DNA of 64,000 bases from JBFHIZ01 sp963666475 (GTDB taxonomy: Bacteria > Bacillota > Clostridia > Lachnospirales > Lachnospiraceae), in assembly GCA_963666475.2 (NCBI GenBank), contig OY762821.2, positions 186,001 through 250,000 on the forward strand, given 5' to 3'. The notes beneath the pieces are model-generated. The model worked only from the letters and a program-made list of their open reading frames with translations. It was not told the DNA's origin and did no database searches. A program made the translations under genes and the position numbers. This document shows positions 40,223 to 49,587 of this stretch, piece by piece (position 1 is the first letter of the stretch; every line of letters starts with the position of its first letter).

Positions 40223-41149
40223 TTGAAGGAACAAATAGAAGCAGTGCAGAGAATGCAGGATTATATTAAAAACAATCTGGATTCAGAGATTTCTATGGCA
40301 GATCTTGCGAAGGTATCTATGTTTTCACCATGGTATTCCTATCGTTTATTTGTGCAACTATTGAATATGACTCCAGCAGTATATATTCGTAGATTGCGAT
40401 TATCAAAATCCGCATTGAGACTTCGAGACGAAAATATTAAAGTAATTGATGTAGCGCTAGAGTCTGGATTCGAAAGTGTGGATGGTTTCCAAAGAGCTTT
40501 TTATCGTGAGTTCGGTTGTAATCCATACGAATACTCCTTGTGTCCGATTCCGATATACCTCTTTACTCCGTATGGAGTAAAGTTTACCCCGTATGGAGTA
40601 AAGTATTCTTCAAATGGAGATTATCATGCATGGAGTCGAAAGGAGACCGAGATGAAAGAAATCAGAAATATTTTTATTCAAAATTTAGTAAAACCAGAGC
40701 GAAAAGTACTCATAAAAAGAGGGGTGAAAGCGACTCATTATATGGAGTATTGTGAAGAAGTCGGTTGCGATATTTGGGGACTATTGATCAGTATGAAATC
40801 GATGAGTGGTGAACCTGTTAGTATGTGGCTGCCTAAAAGTTATATCAAGCCAGGAACTTCTGAATATGTACAGGGAGTAGAAGTCGAACTAAATTACGAA
40901 GGTGAAATTCCGGACGGATTTGATGTGATTACTTTACCAAAATGCAATTATTTGCTATTTCAAGGCGAACCATTTGCGGAAGAGGATTTTGAAGAGGCAA
41001 TTGATGAAGTTTGGAATGCAGCAAAGAAATATGATCCCAAGGTAATTGGTTATCAGTGGGATGATTCAAACCCTAGAATTCAGCTCGAGCCGATTGGAGA
41101 AAGAGGATATATGGAATTGTATCCAATCAAAAGTATTGTAGAATCATGA
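40223..41149 (+). CDS. AraC-type regulator with GyrI-like effector domain
   Basis: 308 residues from TTG 40223; the full anti-SD match AAGGAGGTGAT ends just upstream and overlaps the alternative GTG 40214. AraC DNA-binding domain at about 1-105 (two HTHs: MADLAKVSMFSPWYSYRLF and VIDVALESGFESVDGFQRAF), then a linker with FTPYGVK repeated twice, then a GyrI-like ligand domain from about 145. MerR- and Rob-like proteins of this build sense drugs or hydrophobic cations. Confidence 0.85.
   Translation: MKEQIEAVQRMQDYIKNNLDSEISMADLAKVSMFSPWYSYRLFVQLLNMTPAVYIRRLRLSKSALRLRDENIKVIDVALESGFESVDGFQRAFYREFGCNPYEYSLCPIPIYLFTPYGVKFTPYGVKYSSNGDYHAWSRKETEMKEIRNIFIQNLVKPERKVLIKRGVKATHYMEYCEEVGCDIWGLLISMKSMSGEPVSMWLPKSYIKPGTSEYVQGVEVELNYEGEIPDGFDVITLPKCNYLLFQGEPFAEEDFEEAIDEVWNAAKKYDPKVIGYQWDDSNPRIQLEPIGERGYMELYPIKSIVES
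40561..40602 (+). repeat. 21-bp in-frame duplication with inner palindromes
   Basis: Two 21-base copies, differing at one base, encode FTPYGVK twice. Each copy contains TACTCC (or TACCCC) GTAT GGAGTA, an inverted repeat. It lies in the linker of the AraC regulator. Confidence 0.8.
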
Positions 41150-41185
41150 ACTACTTTAGAAATTTAGAAGCAGGAAGGGTAAAGA

Positions 41186-41617
41186 GTGAAAGAAACTTTC
41201 ACTCTCCCTTATTTTGAAAGCGTGCCATGTGCGCAGACGGGAGCAAATATGATACTTAAAGTACTAGAACATGATTTTAGTGTTTGCAAAATAAAGGATG
41301 TTTCTTTTGTCGATTGGAATCAGGAATTTTGTTTCGTAGGGAAAACAGATGAAGAATGCTCTCTGGTATGTCTTACGGAAAAGGTTCCTTTTGAAGTGAT
41401 CAATCAGGAAGATGGATGGAAGGCTTTTCGAATTCAGGGAATTTTAGATTTTTCTATGATTGGAGTTCTTTCGACACTTACTAGGATTTTAGCAGATCAG
41501 AATATCGGAGTTTTTGTAATTTCGACATTTCATACAGATTACGTGCTGACAAAAAAAGAAAATTTTCAGAGCGCAATCGCTGCATTGGAAGATGAAGGAT
41601 ACGAAATCGAGTGGTAA
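41186..41617 (+). CDS. ACT-domain protein
   Basis: 143 residues from GTG 41186 (AGGAAGGG upstream). Two ACT-like halves: N-terminal FSVCKIKDVSFVDWNQEFCFVGKTDEECSLVCLTE, C-terminal WKAFRIQGILDFSMIGVLSTLTRILADQNIGVFVISTFHTDYVLTKKENFQSAIAALEDEGYEI. This is the free-standing ACT_7-type amino-acid-binding fold. It is likely a ligand sensor or amino-acid-related enzyme accessory. Confidence 0.8.
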   Translation: MKETFTLPYFESVPCAQTGANMILKVLEHDFSVCKIKDVSFVDWNQEFCFVGKTDEECSLVCLTEKVPFEVINQEDGWKAFRIQGILDFSMIGVLSTLTRILADQNIGVFVISTFHTDYVLTKKENFQSAIAALEDEGYEIEW

Positions 41618-41634
41618 TAAAGGAGCAGGAAGCA

Positions 41635-42078
41635 ATGTATCAAATTAGAAATATGACAATTGATGACTATGATCAAATCTATGCACTGTGGATGTCTTGT
41701 GCTGGAATGGGCCTGAACGATTTAGATGACTCCAGAGATGGAATTCGTAAGTTCTTAAAAAGAAATCCAGCAACTTGTTTTGTAGCTGTAGAAAAGGAGC
41801 AAGTTATTGGAGTCATTATGACAGGACATGATGGAAGAAGAGGTTATATATATCACACGGCTGTTCATCCGGAGGTGAGAAAGCAGAAAATTGCATCTGG
41901 ACTTGTGAACGCTGCAGAAAAAGCATTGAAAGAGGAAGGCATTCATAAGGTCGCACTGTTGGTGTTTGAAAAGAATACGATTGCAAATGCGTTTTGGGAT
42001 CAAATGGGGTATCAAGCAAGATCTGATGTACGATATCGAAATAAAGCATTGTCAGAACTAAAAAGAATAGACACATAG
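41635..42078 (+). CDS. GNAT family N-acetyltransferase
   Basis: 147 residues from ATG 41635 (AAGGAG upstream). YQIRNMTIDDYDQIYALWMSC...GMGLNDLDDS is typical of the RimI-like/YpeA group. Loop VRKQKIASGLV, then VALLVFEKNTIANAFWDQMGYQAR. The next gene starts 15 bases on, so this and the PHP gene are probably cotranscribed. Confidence 0.85.
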   Translation: MYQIRNMTIDDYDQIYALWMSCAGMGLNDLDDSRDGIRKFLKRNPATCFVAVEKEQVIGVIMTGHDGRRGYIYHTAVHPEVRKQKIASGLVNAAEKALKEEGIHKVALLVFEKNTIANAFWDQMGYQARSDVRYRNKALSELKRIDT

Positions 42079-42093
42079 CAAATGGGAGCAAAT

Positions 42094-42849
42094 ATGAGAG
42101 CAGATTCGCACATACATACAAAATATTCCTGTGATTCAAAAGCAACTTTTGAGGAATATATTTTAGCAGCTGAGCAAAATAATCTCGAATGGATTTGTTT
42201 TACGGAGCACGTGGATTATAACAAAATTGATGATGGATATAGATATTATTCAGCTGACAGGTTCTTTGAAGCATATCGAATGATCAAATCACCCGTGACT
42301 ATTTCAGTCAAGGCAGGTCTCGAGTTTTCAGAGCCACATTTATATATGGATCAATTGAAGGAACTTTCGAAATACCCATACGATTTTATTTTGGGAAGTG
42401 TTCATTGGGTAGGAAATTTGTTTCCCATCTTGGAAGTCAGAAATCGTTATTCTGCAAAGGATTTCTTTACTTTTTATTGGGAAGAAGTATTAAAGACTTC
42501 AAAAGCAGGAGGGTTTGACTGCCTTGGTCATATTGATTTTCCAAAACGGTATTATCAGGAATTGTACTATCAGGAATCTATGATTCGAGAAATCATGAAG
42601 AGACTGATCGACAAAGACATTATCCTTGAAATCAATACATCCTCATTACGGAAAGGATATCATGAATCGATGCCGGGAATCGATTTTCTTGAGATATACC
42701 GGGAGGAAGGCGGAAAATTTATAACAATCGGATCGGATGCACATATAGCGGTTGATCTTGGTGCAGATTTAGAGCCAGCAAAACAGATGATAGAAAAGAT
42801 GAAACTTCAAGAAGTCGTATTTGACCAGAGAAAGCGAATTGTCATATAA
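42094..42849 (+). CDS. PHP-domain phosphatase (histidinol-phosphatase-like)
   Basis: 251 residues from ATG 42094 (GGGAG upstream). Metal-binding motifs: DSHIHTKYSCD, FTEHVDY, GLEFSEP, GSVHW, CLGHIDF and GSDAH. This is the K04486-type HisJ layout, but no his operon is present, so it may act on another phosphate ester. Confidence 0.85.
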   Translation: MRADSHIHTKYSCDSKATFEEYILAAEQNNLEWICFTEHVDYNKIDDGYRYYSADRFFEAYRMIKSPVTISVKAGLEFSEPHLYMDQLKELSKYPYDFILGSVHWVGNLFPILEVRNRYSAKDFFTFYWEEVLKTSKAGGFDCLGHIDFPKRYYQELYYQESMIREIMKRLIDKDIILEINTSSLRKGYHESMPGIDFLEIYREEGGKFITIGSDAHIAVDLGADLEPAKQMIEKMKLQEVVFDQRKRIVI

Positions 42850-42998
42850 ATTAAGGATATTGTCAGAAATTTCATAAGAAATACTGAAAATTCATCATTT
42901 TATTACGTATCTTAATTAAGTGATATATGTACACTTAAAAAATTGGGAGTAGAAACGAAATTACGAGAGTAATGTAATGAGATGAAAGGGGAAACAGT

Positions 42999-44288
42999 AT
43001 GATTATGAAGAAAATTGGAACATGGTTAATGATTCTTGCATCCTTATGTTTGATAGGATGCTCAATTCAAAAAGATGAAATAGAGGATCTGACAGATACT
43101 GTAAATAAGTATGATGTGGAATCTATTAAAATCAGTGACGTAAAGTATCAGGCAGAAAGTCCGAAAGAAGCAATTTATGATTTTGCATTTCATGTCATGC
43201 TTGCAAGTGACATGGAGAAAAATCAAATGATCTCTCCCTTGTCAATTGTTTCAGCACTTGGGATGACTGCAAACGGTGCAAATGGGAATACTTTGAAACA
43301 GATGTTTTCAGAAAACGCAGAAGATCAGGCCATCATTCAGACGGATTTGGATACACTAAATTCGTACCTTGAATCCTATATGAAATATTATTTGCCTAGT
43401 AAAGACGATTATAAGGTAAGTGTAGCAAATTCGATTTGGATCAGAGATGACGAACATCTTCATGTAAATGAAGAATTCCTAAAAACGAATAAAACATATT
43501 ACGAAGCAGAAGTGTTTTTGACTGCATTTGATGAGCGAACTGCAGAAAATATCAATGCATGGGTTGCTGATAAGACCGAAAATATGATTGATAAAATCGT
43601 AAATGAAGGTGTGGGAGAGACCGCAGTGATGTTTCTGGTCAATGCCGTATATTTTGAAGCAGAGTGGAAAAAAATATATGAGGAATACCAGGTGGAAAAG
43701 GAAGGATTTACAACGGAAACTGGTGAACTTCAAGTGGTCGATATGATGCGTTCAACGGAGGAATGGTATTTGGAATCCGAATGTGCAATCGGCGTACTTA
43801 AACCATATAAGGATAATAAATATGCATTTGTAGGATTACTTCCAAATGAAGGAATGGGGTTAGAAGAATTTTTGGAGACTTTAACAGGAGAAGAAATCGT
43901 CTCCATGTTAGATCATAAAAAAAGTAAGACTGTTTTGACGAAGATCCCAAAATTTTCTCTAGAATATGAAATTCCATTAAATGATGTCTTGCAAGAACTT
44001 GGGATGATGGACGCATTTGATGAATTACATGCTGATTTTTCCGGACTTGCTACGTCAGATGTGGGGAATCTATATATTAGCAGGGTTCTTCACAAGACAA
44101 AGATTGAAGTTGATGAAAAGGGAACAAAAGCGGCCGCAGCTACTGTTGTGGAAATAGAAGAGACCACTGAAGTAGAAACAGAGGAACCTAAAGTGGTATA
44201 CTTGGATCGACCATTTGTATATATGATTATTGATATGCAGCAGAATCTGCCAATATTTATAGGTTGTATGACGAATGTAACAGAATAA
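42999..44288 (+). CDS. Serpin, lipoprotein form
   Basis: 429 residues. Signal peptide and lipobox LIGC (Cys21), then a complete serpin fold: NQMISPLSIVSALGMTANGANGNT, VANSIWI, FLVNAVYFEAEW, LVxxPKF-type IPKFSLEYEIPL, and the breach/hinge HKTKIEVDEKGTKAAAAT. The reactive centre loop (VVEIEETTEVETEEPKVVYLD) is unusually acidic; P1 cannot be fixed. The hinge is Ala-rich, so it should be inhibitory. Surface-anchored, it would trap proteases outside the cell, as gut siropins do. Confidence 0.9.
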   Translation: MIMKKIGTWLMILASLCLIGCSIQKDEIEDLTDTVNKYDVESIKISDVKYQAESPKEAIYDFAFHVMLASDMEKNQMISPLSIVSALGMTANGANGNTLKQMFSENAEDQAIIQTDLDTLNSYLESYMKYYLPSKDDYKVSVANSIWIRDDEHLHVNEEFLKTNKTYYEAEVFLTAFDERTAENINAWVADKTENMIDKIVNEGVGETAVMFLVNAVYFEAEWKKIYEEYQVEKEGFTTETGELQVVDMMRSTEEWYLESECAIGVLKPYKDNKYAFVGLLPNEGMGLEEFLETLTGEEIVSMLDHKKSKTVLTKIPKFSLEYEIPLNDVLQELGMMDAFDELHADFSGLATSDVGNLYISRVLHKTKIEVDEKGTKAAAATVVEIEETTEVETEEPKVVYLDRPFVYMIIDMQQNLPIFIGCMTNVTE

Positions 44289-44315
44289 GGCATCTTAAAG
44301 CAGGAGGGGAATCAT

Positions 44316-44906
44316 ATGCCGTGTCCAGAAAAATTTCGAGAGTCATTAGAAATATTTGATGTATGTAGTGATGTGATTGATCAAATCATGGAAAATAACG
44401 AAGATATCGTTAGTAAAACTCCAAAAAAGAAAAAAGCGGCTTTTTTTAAACGGGCAGCAGATCTATTGGATGAAAAGGTAGATGAGAAAACGGTACATGA
44501 TCTCTTTGCGTGGAATGCCTGCTGTAAGGGAGGTTCAAGAGGAAAAGCATCAAAAGAGTTTTCCACAAGGTTTGCAGAATTATCGACAGAAGAAAAACTG
44601 GAACAAATCAAGAATGTGCCATATATGGGAGTCCCTGAAATGCAAGTGGATGGTACGATTATTGTGCATGCGATTTATTTTCAAAATGGTGAGAAATATG
44701 CATGTGTATGTCCTAATTTTAGTAAGCTTAAGTATGAAGATAAAGTATCAAAGTCATACTGCTATTGTTGTGCAGGTCATTTTAAATATCACTATGAAAT
44801 GATGCTAGGGAAGAAGTTGAAAATACGAGATATGATTTCTTCGCCTCTTGATAGCAAAGGTGAACTTCCATGTATTATGCATTTTGAACTAATATCTGAT
44901 ATATAG
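44316..44906 (+). CDS. Conserved Cys-rich protein of unknown function
   Basis: 196 residues. WNACCKGGSRGKASKEF, CVCPNFSKLKYEDKVSKSYCYCCAGHFKYHYEMMLGKKLK hold at least eight Cys and several His, suggesting zinc binding. I recall this as a Clostridia family without known role. It follows the serpin gene by 28 bases with AGGAGGGG as ribosome site. Confidence 0.6.
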   Translation: MPCPEKFRESLEIFDVCSDVIDQIMENNEDIVSKTPKKKKAAFFKRAADLLDEKVDEKTVHDLFAWNACCKGGSRGKASKEFSTRFAELSTEEKLEQIKNVPYMGVPEMQVDGTIIVHAIYFQNGEKYACVCPNFSKLKYEDKVSKSYCYCCAGHFKYHYEMMLGKKLKIRDMISSPLDSKGELPCIMHFELISDI

Positions 44907-44947
44907 AATTTACAGAGGACAGGAAAAAGGGAAGCAGGGAGAAAATT

Positions 44948-45382
44948 ATGATTCGAGAATGTTTACCAACTGATTTTGATCAATTAATGGATTTATACCA
45001 GCAACTACACCACAATCCATTGCCAGAAAAAACGGAAAAAGTGATTCAACTGTGGAATCGGATTATGCAGGATCCAGGGCATCATATTATCGTGGCAGAG
45101 GTGGATGGGAAAATTGTTTCCTCCTGTGTATGTGTGGTAATATTGAATCTCACGCACGAACAACGTCCATATGCATTGATTGAAAATGTGATAACGGATG
45201 AGGCCTCAAGAAAACAAGGACTTGCTTCTGCATGTCTTGATTTTGCGAAGGCAATTGCAGTAGGTGAGGATTGCTATAAGATGATGCTCATGACTGGTTC
45301 AAAAGATCCAAGTACATTAGATTTTTATCAGAAAACAGGGTATAATAGTAAGGATAAAACTGCTTTTATACAGTGGTTATAA
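44948..45382 (+). CDS. GNAT family N-acetyltransferase
   Basis: 144 residues: IRECLPTDFDQLMDLYQQLHHNPLPE start, ALIENVITDEASRKQGLASACLDFA with loop RKQGLAS, then MMLMTGSKDPSTLDFYQKTGY. A standard short GNAT. Ribosome site GCAGGGAG. Confidence 0.85.
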   Translation: MIRECLPTDFDQLMDLYQQLHHNPLPEKTEKVIQLWNRIMQDPGHHIIVAEVDGKIVSSCVCVVILNLTHEQRPYALIENVITDEASRKQGLASACLDFAKAIAVGEDCYKMMLMTGSKDPSTLDFYQKTGYNSKDKTAFIQWL

Positions 45383-45440
45383 TTCCTGGAAAAACTGGAT
45401 AAATATGAGAATTATGGACAATAGAAGGAGAGTTCAGACG

Positions 45441-45842
45441 ATGGGAATAAACATTGAACATGTGGCCATGTATGTGAGTGATTTGGAATTGGTCCGAGAT
45501 TTTTTTGTGAAATATTTTGATGCAAAAAGTAATGCGGGTTATCATAATTTAAATACTGAATTTCGTTCTTTTTTTCTCACTTTTGAAGGTGGGTCCAGAT
45601 TGGAAATTATGAACAAACCAAATTTAGAGGAACGAAAGCTGGATTTGTTGGAACAAAAAGAAAAGATGGGATATGTGCATCTTGCTTTTCAATTGGGAAG
45701 CAAAGAGCAGGTGGATCAACTGACAAAATGGTTGAAAGACGATGGCTATGAAGTCAAAAGTGGTCCTAGGACAACAGGAGATGGATATTATGAGAGCTGT
45801 ATTGTTGGTCCAGAAGGAAATATAATTGAAATAACGGTTTGA
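45441..45842 (+). CDS. VOC (glyoxalase-like) family protein
   Basis: 133 residues from ATG 45441 (AAGGAG about 10 bases upstream). Start IEHVAMYVSDLELVRDFFVKYFDAKSN and end GDGYYESCIVGPEGNIIEITV are classic. H4 and the terminal E are candidate metal ligands. Substrate unknown. Confidence 0.8.
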   Translation: MGINIEHVAMYVSDLELVRDFFVKYFDAKSNAGYHNLNTEFRSFFLTFEGGSRLEIMNKPNLEERKLDLLEQKEKMGYVHLAFQLGSKEQVDQLTKWLKDDGYEVKSGPRTTGDGYYESCIVGPEGNIIEITV

Positions 45843-45878
45843 GCACAATAATAATTAAATAGAATAGGGGGGCGTCAT

Positions 45879-46334
45879 ATGGTCATTGCATTAATTGGGG
45901 AAAGTTGCACTGGAAAATCTACGATTGCTGAAAGTTTAAAACAAAAAAAAGGGGCGAGTGTATATTCAGGAAAAGATTATTTAAGATTGTCAAAAAATGA
46001 GAGCGATGCAAAAAGTGTATTTGTAAATATGCTATACGACAAGCTTTACTCGGAAGAATATCTTGTCTATGTAATCTCGGAAAAAGAAAATCTGGATTTT
46101 TTGCCAATTGGTAGTGTACAAGTACTTTGTGAGGCTGGACTTGATACTAAGAAAGAACGATTTGCACAGCGTATGAATGGAAATCTACCAAAACCGGTGG
46201 AAGAAATGGTAGAGAGAAAACATGGGATGTTTGAAGATGTTTCTTATGATTTGCGTTTCAATACGGATGACGCAGATCCAGATCATATTGTAAATGCGAT
46301 TGGAAGTTTTTTGCAAAAAGAGCCATATTTATAG
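45879..46334 (+). CDS. P-loop NTPase/kinase-like protein
   Basis: 151 residues. Walker A GESCTGKST (residues 7-15) after VIALI. Then YSGKDYLRLSK, a beta strand YLVYVISEKENL, and RMNGNLPKPVEEMVERKHG as a lid. It looks like a guanylate- or cytidylate-kinase-like protein of small size. The function is not resolvable. Ribosome site GGGGGG. Confidence 0.65.
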   Translation: MVIALIGESCTGKSTIAESLKQKKGASVYSGKDYLRLSKNESDAKSVFVNMLYDKLYSEEYLVYVISEKENLDFLPIGSVQVLCEAGLDTKKERFAQRMNGNLPKPVEEMVERKHGMFEDVSYDLRFNTDDADPDHIVNAIGSFLQKEPYL

Positions 46335-46350
46335 AAAGGTGGATATATAG

Positions 46351-46803
46351 ATGTTAAAAGTAGGAGAAAAAGCGCCGGAGTTCAAACTTCCGGATCAAGA
46401 TGGGAAAATGCATAGTTTAGTAGATTATCGTGGGAAAAAAGTGGTTTTATATTTTTATCCAAAGGATGATACGCCGGGGTGTACGGCTCAGGCATGTGGA
46501 TTTCGAGACATTTACCCTCAAATTACAGAGAAAGATGCTGTCGTACTAGGAGTCAGTCAGGATAGTGTAGAGTCACATAAAGATTTTCAAGAAAAATATC
46601 AATTACCATTTACTTTGTTAGCGGATCCAGAACTTGGAACTCTGTTGGCTTATGATGTTTGGAAAGAAAAAAACATGTATGGTAGAAAATCGATGGGTAT
46701 CCTTCGTACGACTTATCTGATTGATGAATCTGGAGTCATTATCAAAGCACACGGAAGAGTAAATGCAGAAAATAATCCACTTCAGATGCTTGAAGAGCTG
46801 TAA
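46351..46803 (+). CDS. bcp: Thioredoxin-dependent peroxiredoxin (Bcp/PrxQ)
   Basis: 150 residues, normal for PrxQ. DDTPGCTAQACGFRD holds the peroxidatic Cys (C44) and the resolving Cys five residues on (C49), the alpha2-type spacing. It reduces hydroperoxides with thioredoxin in the cytosol. It lies 16 bases after the P-loop gene and 12 bases before the GNAT-GNAT gene. Confidence 0.92.
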   Translation: MLKVGEKAPEFKLPDQDGKMHSLVDYRGKKVVLYFYPKDDTPGCTAQACGFRDIYPQITEKDAVVLGVSQDSVESHKDFQEKYQLPFTLLADPELGTLLAYDVWKEKNMYGRKSMGILRTTYLIDESGVIIKAHGRVNAENNPLQMLEEL

Positions 46804-46815
46804 ACAAGGAGTAAA

Positions 46816-47997
46816 ATGCAATTTTCGATTAAAAAACTTTCAAAAGAAGAATATAAAGGTTGGAAACTCCCGATGCAATATTCATCGGATGGTTATTATG
46901 ATGTACATATAAATAAATCATCAGAAGGTTATCGTGTAGAGATTATTCGTACGGTACTAGAGGAAACCGTGATTCATTTGATGAAGGATGAAAACAGTGA
47001 TGCACTGTTTCAAGATCACTGGGAGAATACATATGCTTGGGGAATATTTGATGAACAAAGGTTAGTCGGAGTTCTTGAAACGGATGTAGAGATTTGGTCC
47101 AATCGTCTTCGAATTACTGAATTATGGGTAGACGAAGCATACCGAAGAAAAGGGCTTGCACATCGCTTGATGAAGATCGCAAAAGAACAGGCAAGGCAAG
47201 AACGACGTAGAGCGATTATTTTAGAAACCCAATCCTGCAATGTAAATGCGATCTCTTTTTATCATAGTGAAGGATTTGAATTGATCGGGTTCGATCGCAG
47301 TTGTTATTCAAATGATGATCTAGAGAAAAAAGAAGTTCGGTTGGAGTTTGGGTTTCTGATGGATCATAAAAGTCGAATTCAAGAAGAACAGCTAGTTATT
47401 CGAAAAGAAGAGCGAGAAGATGAGAAGCAGGTAGAACGTATGACACAGCTTGCTTTTTGGAATAAACATCATCAAGGTTGCGACGAACATTATTTGGTAC
47501 ATAAACTTAGAAAGGATCCAGCATATCTATCAGATATTAGTAGAATTGCATGTGTGGGAGAAGATATCGTTGGATGCATTATGTATTCCAAAGCTAAAAT
47601 CATTGAAAATGCTCAAACAGAGCATACGGTACTGACTTTTGGACCACTCTGTGTCGCACCTGATTGGCAGGGGCGAGGAATTGGGGAACTTTTATTGAAA
47701 GAAACCATAAAATTGGCTGCTGAACAAGGCTATCCTGGGATCGTGATCTTTGGCGAGCCAGATTATTATCCGAGAAATGGTTTTCAAACTTGTGATCGAT
47801 TCCATATCACGACAATGGATGGTAAAAATTTTGATGCATTTATGGCATATGAATTAAATGAAGATGGATTCAAAAATATTCGAGGAAGATTTCAAGAATC
47901 CGAAGTCTTTCATAAACTTCCCGAGGAAGAAGTTTCGGAGTTCAATCTCCGTTTTCCGATATTAGAAAAAATCCCATTTCCATTTCATTGGGATTAA
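46816..47997 (+). CDS. Tandem GNAT (two acetyltransferase domains)
   Basis: 393 residues. GNAT 1 (about 1-180): LRITELWVDEAYRRKGLAHRLMKIAKEQ, loop RRKGLAH, YHSEGFELIG. GNAT 2 (about 195-340): LTFGPLCVAPDWQGRGIGELLLKETIKLAAEQG, loop QGRGIGE, YYPRNGF. Domain 2 has the YhbS-like layout followed by a C-terminal extension. Its last 4 bases overlap the end of the convergent sensor kinase gene. Confidence 0.85.
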   Translation: MQFSIKKLSKEEYKGWKLPMQYSSDGYYDVHINKSSEGYRVEIIRTVLEETVIHLMKDENSDALFQDHWENTYAWGIFDEQRLVGVLETDVEIWSNRLRITELWVDEAYRRKGLAHRLMKIAKEQARQERRRAIILETQSCNVNAISFYHSEGFELIGFDRSCYSNDDLEKKEVRLEFGFLMDHKSRIQEEQLVIRKEEREDEKQVERMTQLAFWNKHHQGCDEHYLVHKLRKDPAYLSDISRIACVGEDIVGCIMYSKAKIIENAQTEHTVLTFGPLCVAPDWQGRGIGELLLKETIKLAAEQGYPGIVIFGEPDYYPRNGFQTCDRFHITTMDGKNFDAFMAYELNEDGFKNIRGRFQESEVFHKLPEEEVSEFNLRFPILEKIPFPFHWD

Positions 47998-49571
47998 TGT
48001 TCTACTTGTGATTTGATTTCACATATTTTGCATATTTTGAGAGTGACTTCGGTACCAAAACCCAGCTTGGAAGTGATGGTTATTCCAGAATCGTTGCTGC
48101 AAAATAGCTTAATGCGTTGTTCTACATTTTTAAGGCCGACCCCGCCAAGTTTCGGTTTGCTAGAATCTGGAAGGTCTTTCTCAGACATTTGAAAACCGAT
48201 GCCGTTATCTTTCACTGTAATAAAAATGTAGGAGTTATCTTCTTGCACATCAATCGTAATCATTCCAGTCCCATCTTTGTCTTTGATTCCATGATAGATG
48301 GAATTTTCAAGGATCGGTTGTAAAATTATTTTTGGAACAATTAAGTCCAACACGGAATCTGGATATTGAAACTGGTAGGAAAGTTTATCTTGATATCTTT
48401 GTTTTTGGATGTATAAGTATTGTTTTGCATGTTCAATTTCATTTCCAAGAGAAGTAGTTTCGCTTCCTTGATTTAGTGAAAGACGGAAAAATTGAGCCAA
48501 AGATTTTGTGATATGAATGATGTCATCTTTTTGATTAAACTCGGCCATCCAAACAATTGTATCTAGCGTATTGTATAAAAAATGCGGATTGATCTGACTA
48601 TACAAGGCATTCATTTCCAAATGATGAATGTCTTTTTCTTTTGTTTTGATTTCTGCGGTCAGCCTTTTTAGTATGACTCCAGTTACAAGTACCACGATTA
48701 AAATAATGGAGAGTCCGATGAGTACGGTTTCAAACACTTGACGCCTAAGAATCGAAAGACCATCGACAGATGACACAGCAACTAAGGTCCAATCGGTGTT
48801 TTGAATTTGATATTGATAAAAAAAGCGGTCAGCTCCTCTTTGATAACCTTCTGGTTCGGATAAGAACCCGGCAAGTTCTTTCTTTTTTTCTTCATCTTGG
48901 TAAAAGGTCTGGTCTGGATGAAATACAACATCTAAGTCAGAGTTCAATATAAAGGCATATCCTTCCTCACCAAGATGCAGGTCCATTAAATAGCTTTCGA
49001 GAGCGGTATAAGGAACATCGATGACCGCTACGCCAATGTTTATCTGGCTGATATCAACGACTTCCTGACTAAGGGAGATGACCCAAAGGTTCTTATCCAT
49101 GGAAAACTGTTGCATTCTGGCGGAAGTAAGGATTGGAGAGTTGTTTGTGATTGCGTCAATATACCATGCCTCTTTCATCATATCTTCAGACATGGACATG
49201 TTCAGATTATCTTCATTTGAAAAAATTTTTCCATCATGCGAAATGATCGTCACAGATTGAAGAGAAGTGTTTGAGTCTATAATATTAGCAATAGATTGGT
49301 TGATTCTTTTTTCATAATCCGTGCTTGTTAGCTTTTCGTTGTGGCTGAAATATTCTACGACATCCTGGTTTTTGACTAGGGTATCCGAAATTAGATTTAA
49401 CTGATCAACATAGATTTCGAGATAACGACCGGTCTGCATAACCGCTGTTTGTGTTGAAGAAATAGATTCGTTTACGAGAACTCTGGACAGTGAAAAATAA
49501 AGTATGAATCCTACAAAGATTACACTGATGCTGCCAAAAAATAAATATAAGAACGTGATTTTTCTCTTCAT
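47994..49571 (-). CDS. Sensor histidine kinase (YesM/LytS type)
   Basis: 525 residues from ATG at 49571 (AAGGAG 8 bases upstream on this strand; a longer start at 49637 has no site). Membrane segment about 5-27, extracytoplasmic dCache-like domain 30-279, second segment about 280-302, then His_kinase with YSQINPHFLYNTLD (H330) and HATPase (ILQPILENSIYHG, DNGIGF, GGVGLKN). The sensor part has a Met-rich patch (Met at 125, 127, 131, 132 and nearby 153, 158). It is the last gene of the ccdA-msrAB operon and likely senses extracellular oxidation. Confidence 0.88.
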   Translation of the reverse strand: MKRKITFLYLFFGSISVIFVGFILYFSLSRVLVNESISSTQTAVMQTGRYLEIYVDQLNLISDTLVKNQDVVEYFSHNEKLTSTDYEKRINQSIANIIDSNTSLQSVTIISHDGKIFSNEDNLNMSMSEDMMKEAWYIDAITNNSPILTSARMQQFSMDKNLWVISLSQEVVDISQINIGVAVIDVPYTALESYLMDLHLGEEGYAFILNSDLDVVFHPDQTFYQDEEKKKELAGFLSEPEGYQRGADRFFYQYQIQNTDWTLVAVSSVDGLSILRRQVFETVLIGLSIILIVVLVTGVILKRLTAEIKTKEKDIHHLEMNALYSQINPHFLYNTLDTIVWMAEFNQKDDIIHITKSLAQFFRLSLNQGSETTSLGNEIEHAKQYLYIQKQRYQDKLSYQFQYPDSVLDLIVPKIILQPILENSIYHGIKDKDGTGMITIDVQEDNSYIFITVKDNGIGFQMSEKDLPDSSKPKLGGVGLKNVEQRIKLFCSNDSGITITSKLGFGTEVTLKICKICEIKSQVEH

Positions 49572-49587
49572 GCAACCAGCTCCTTTC

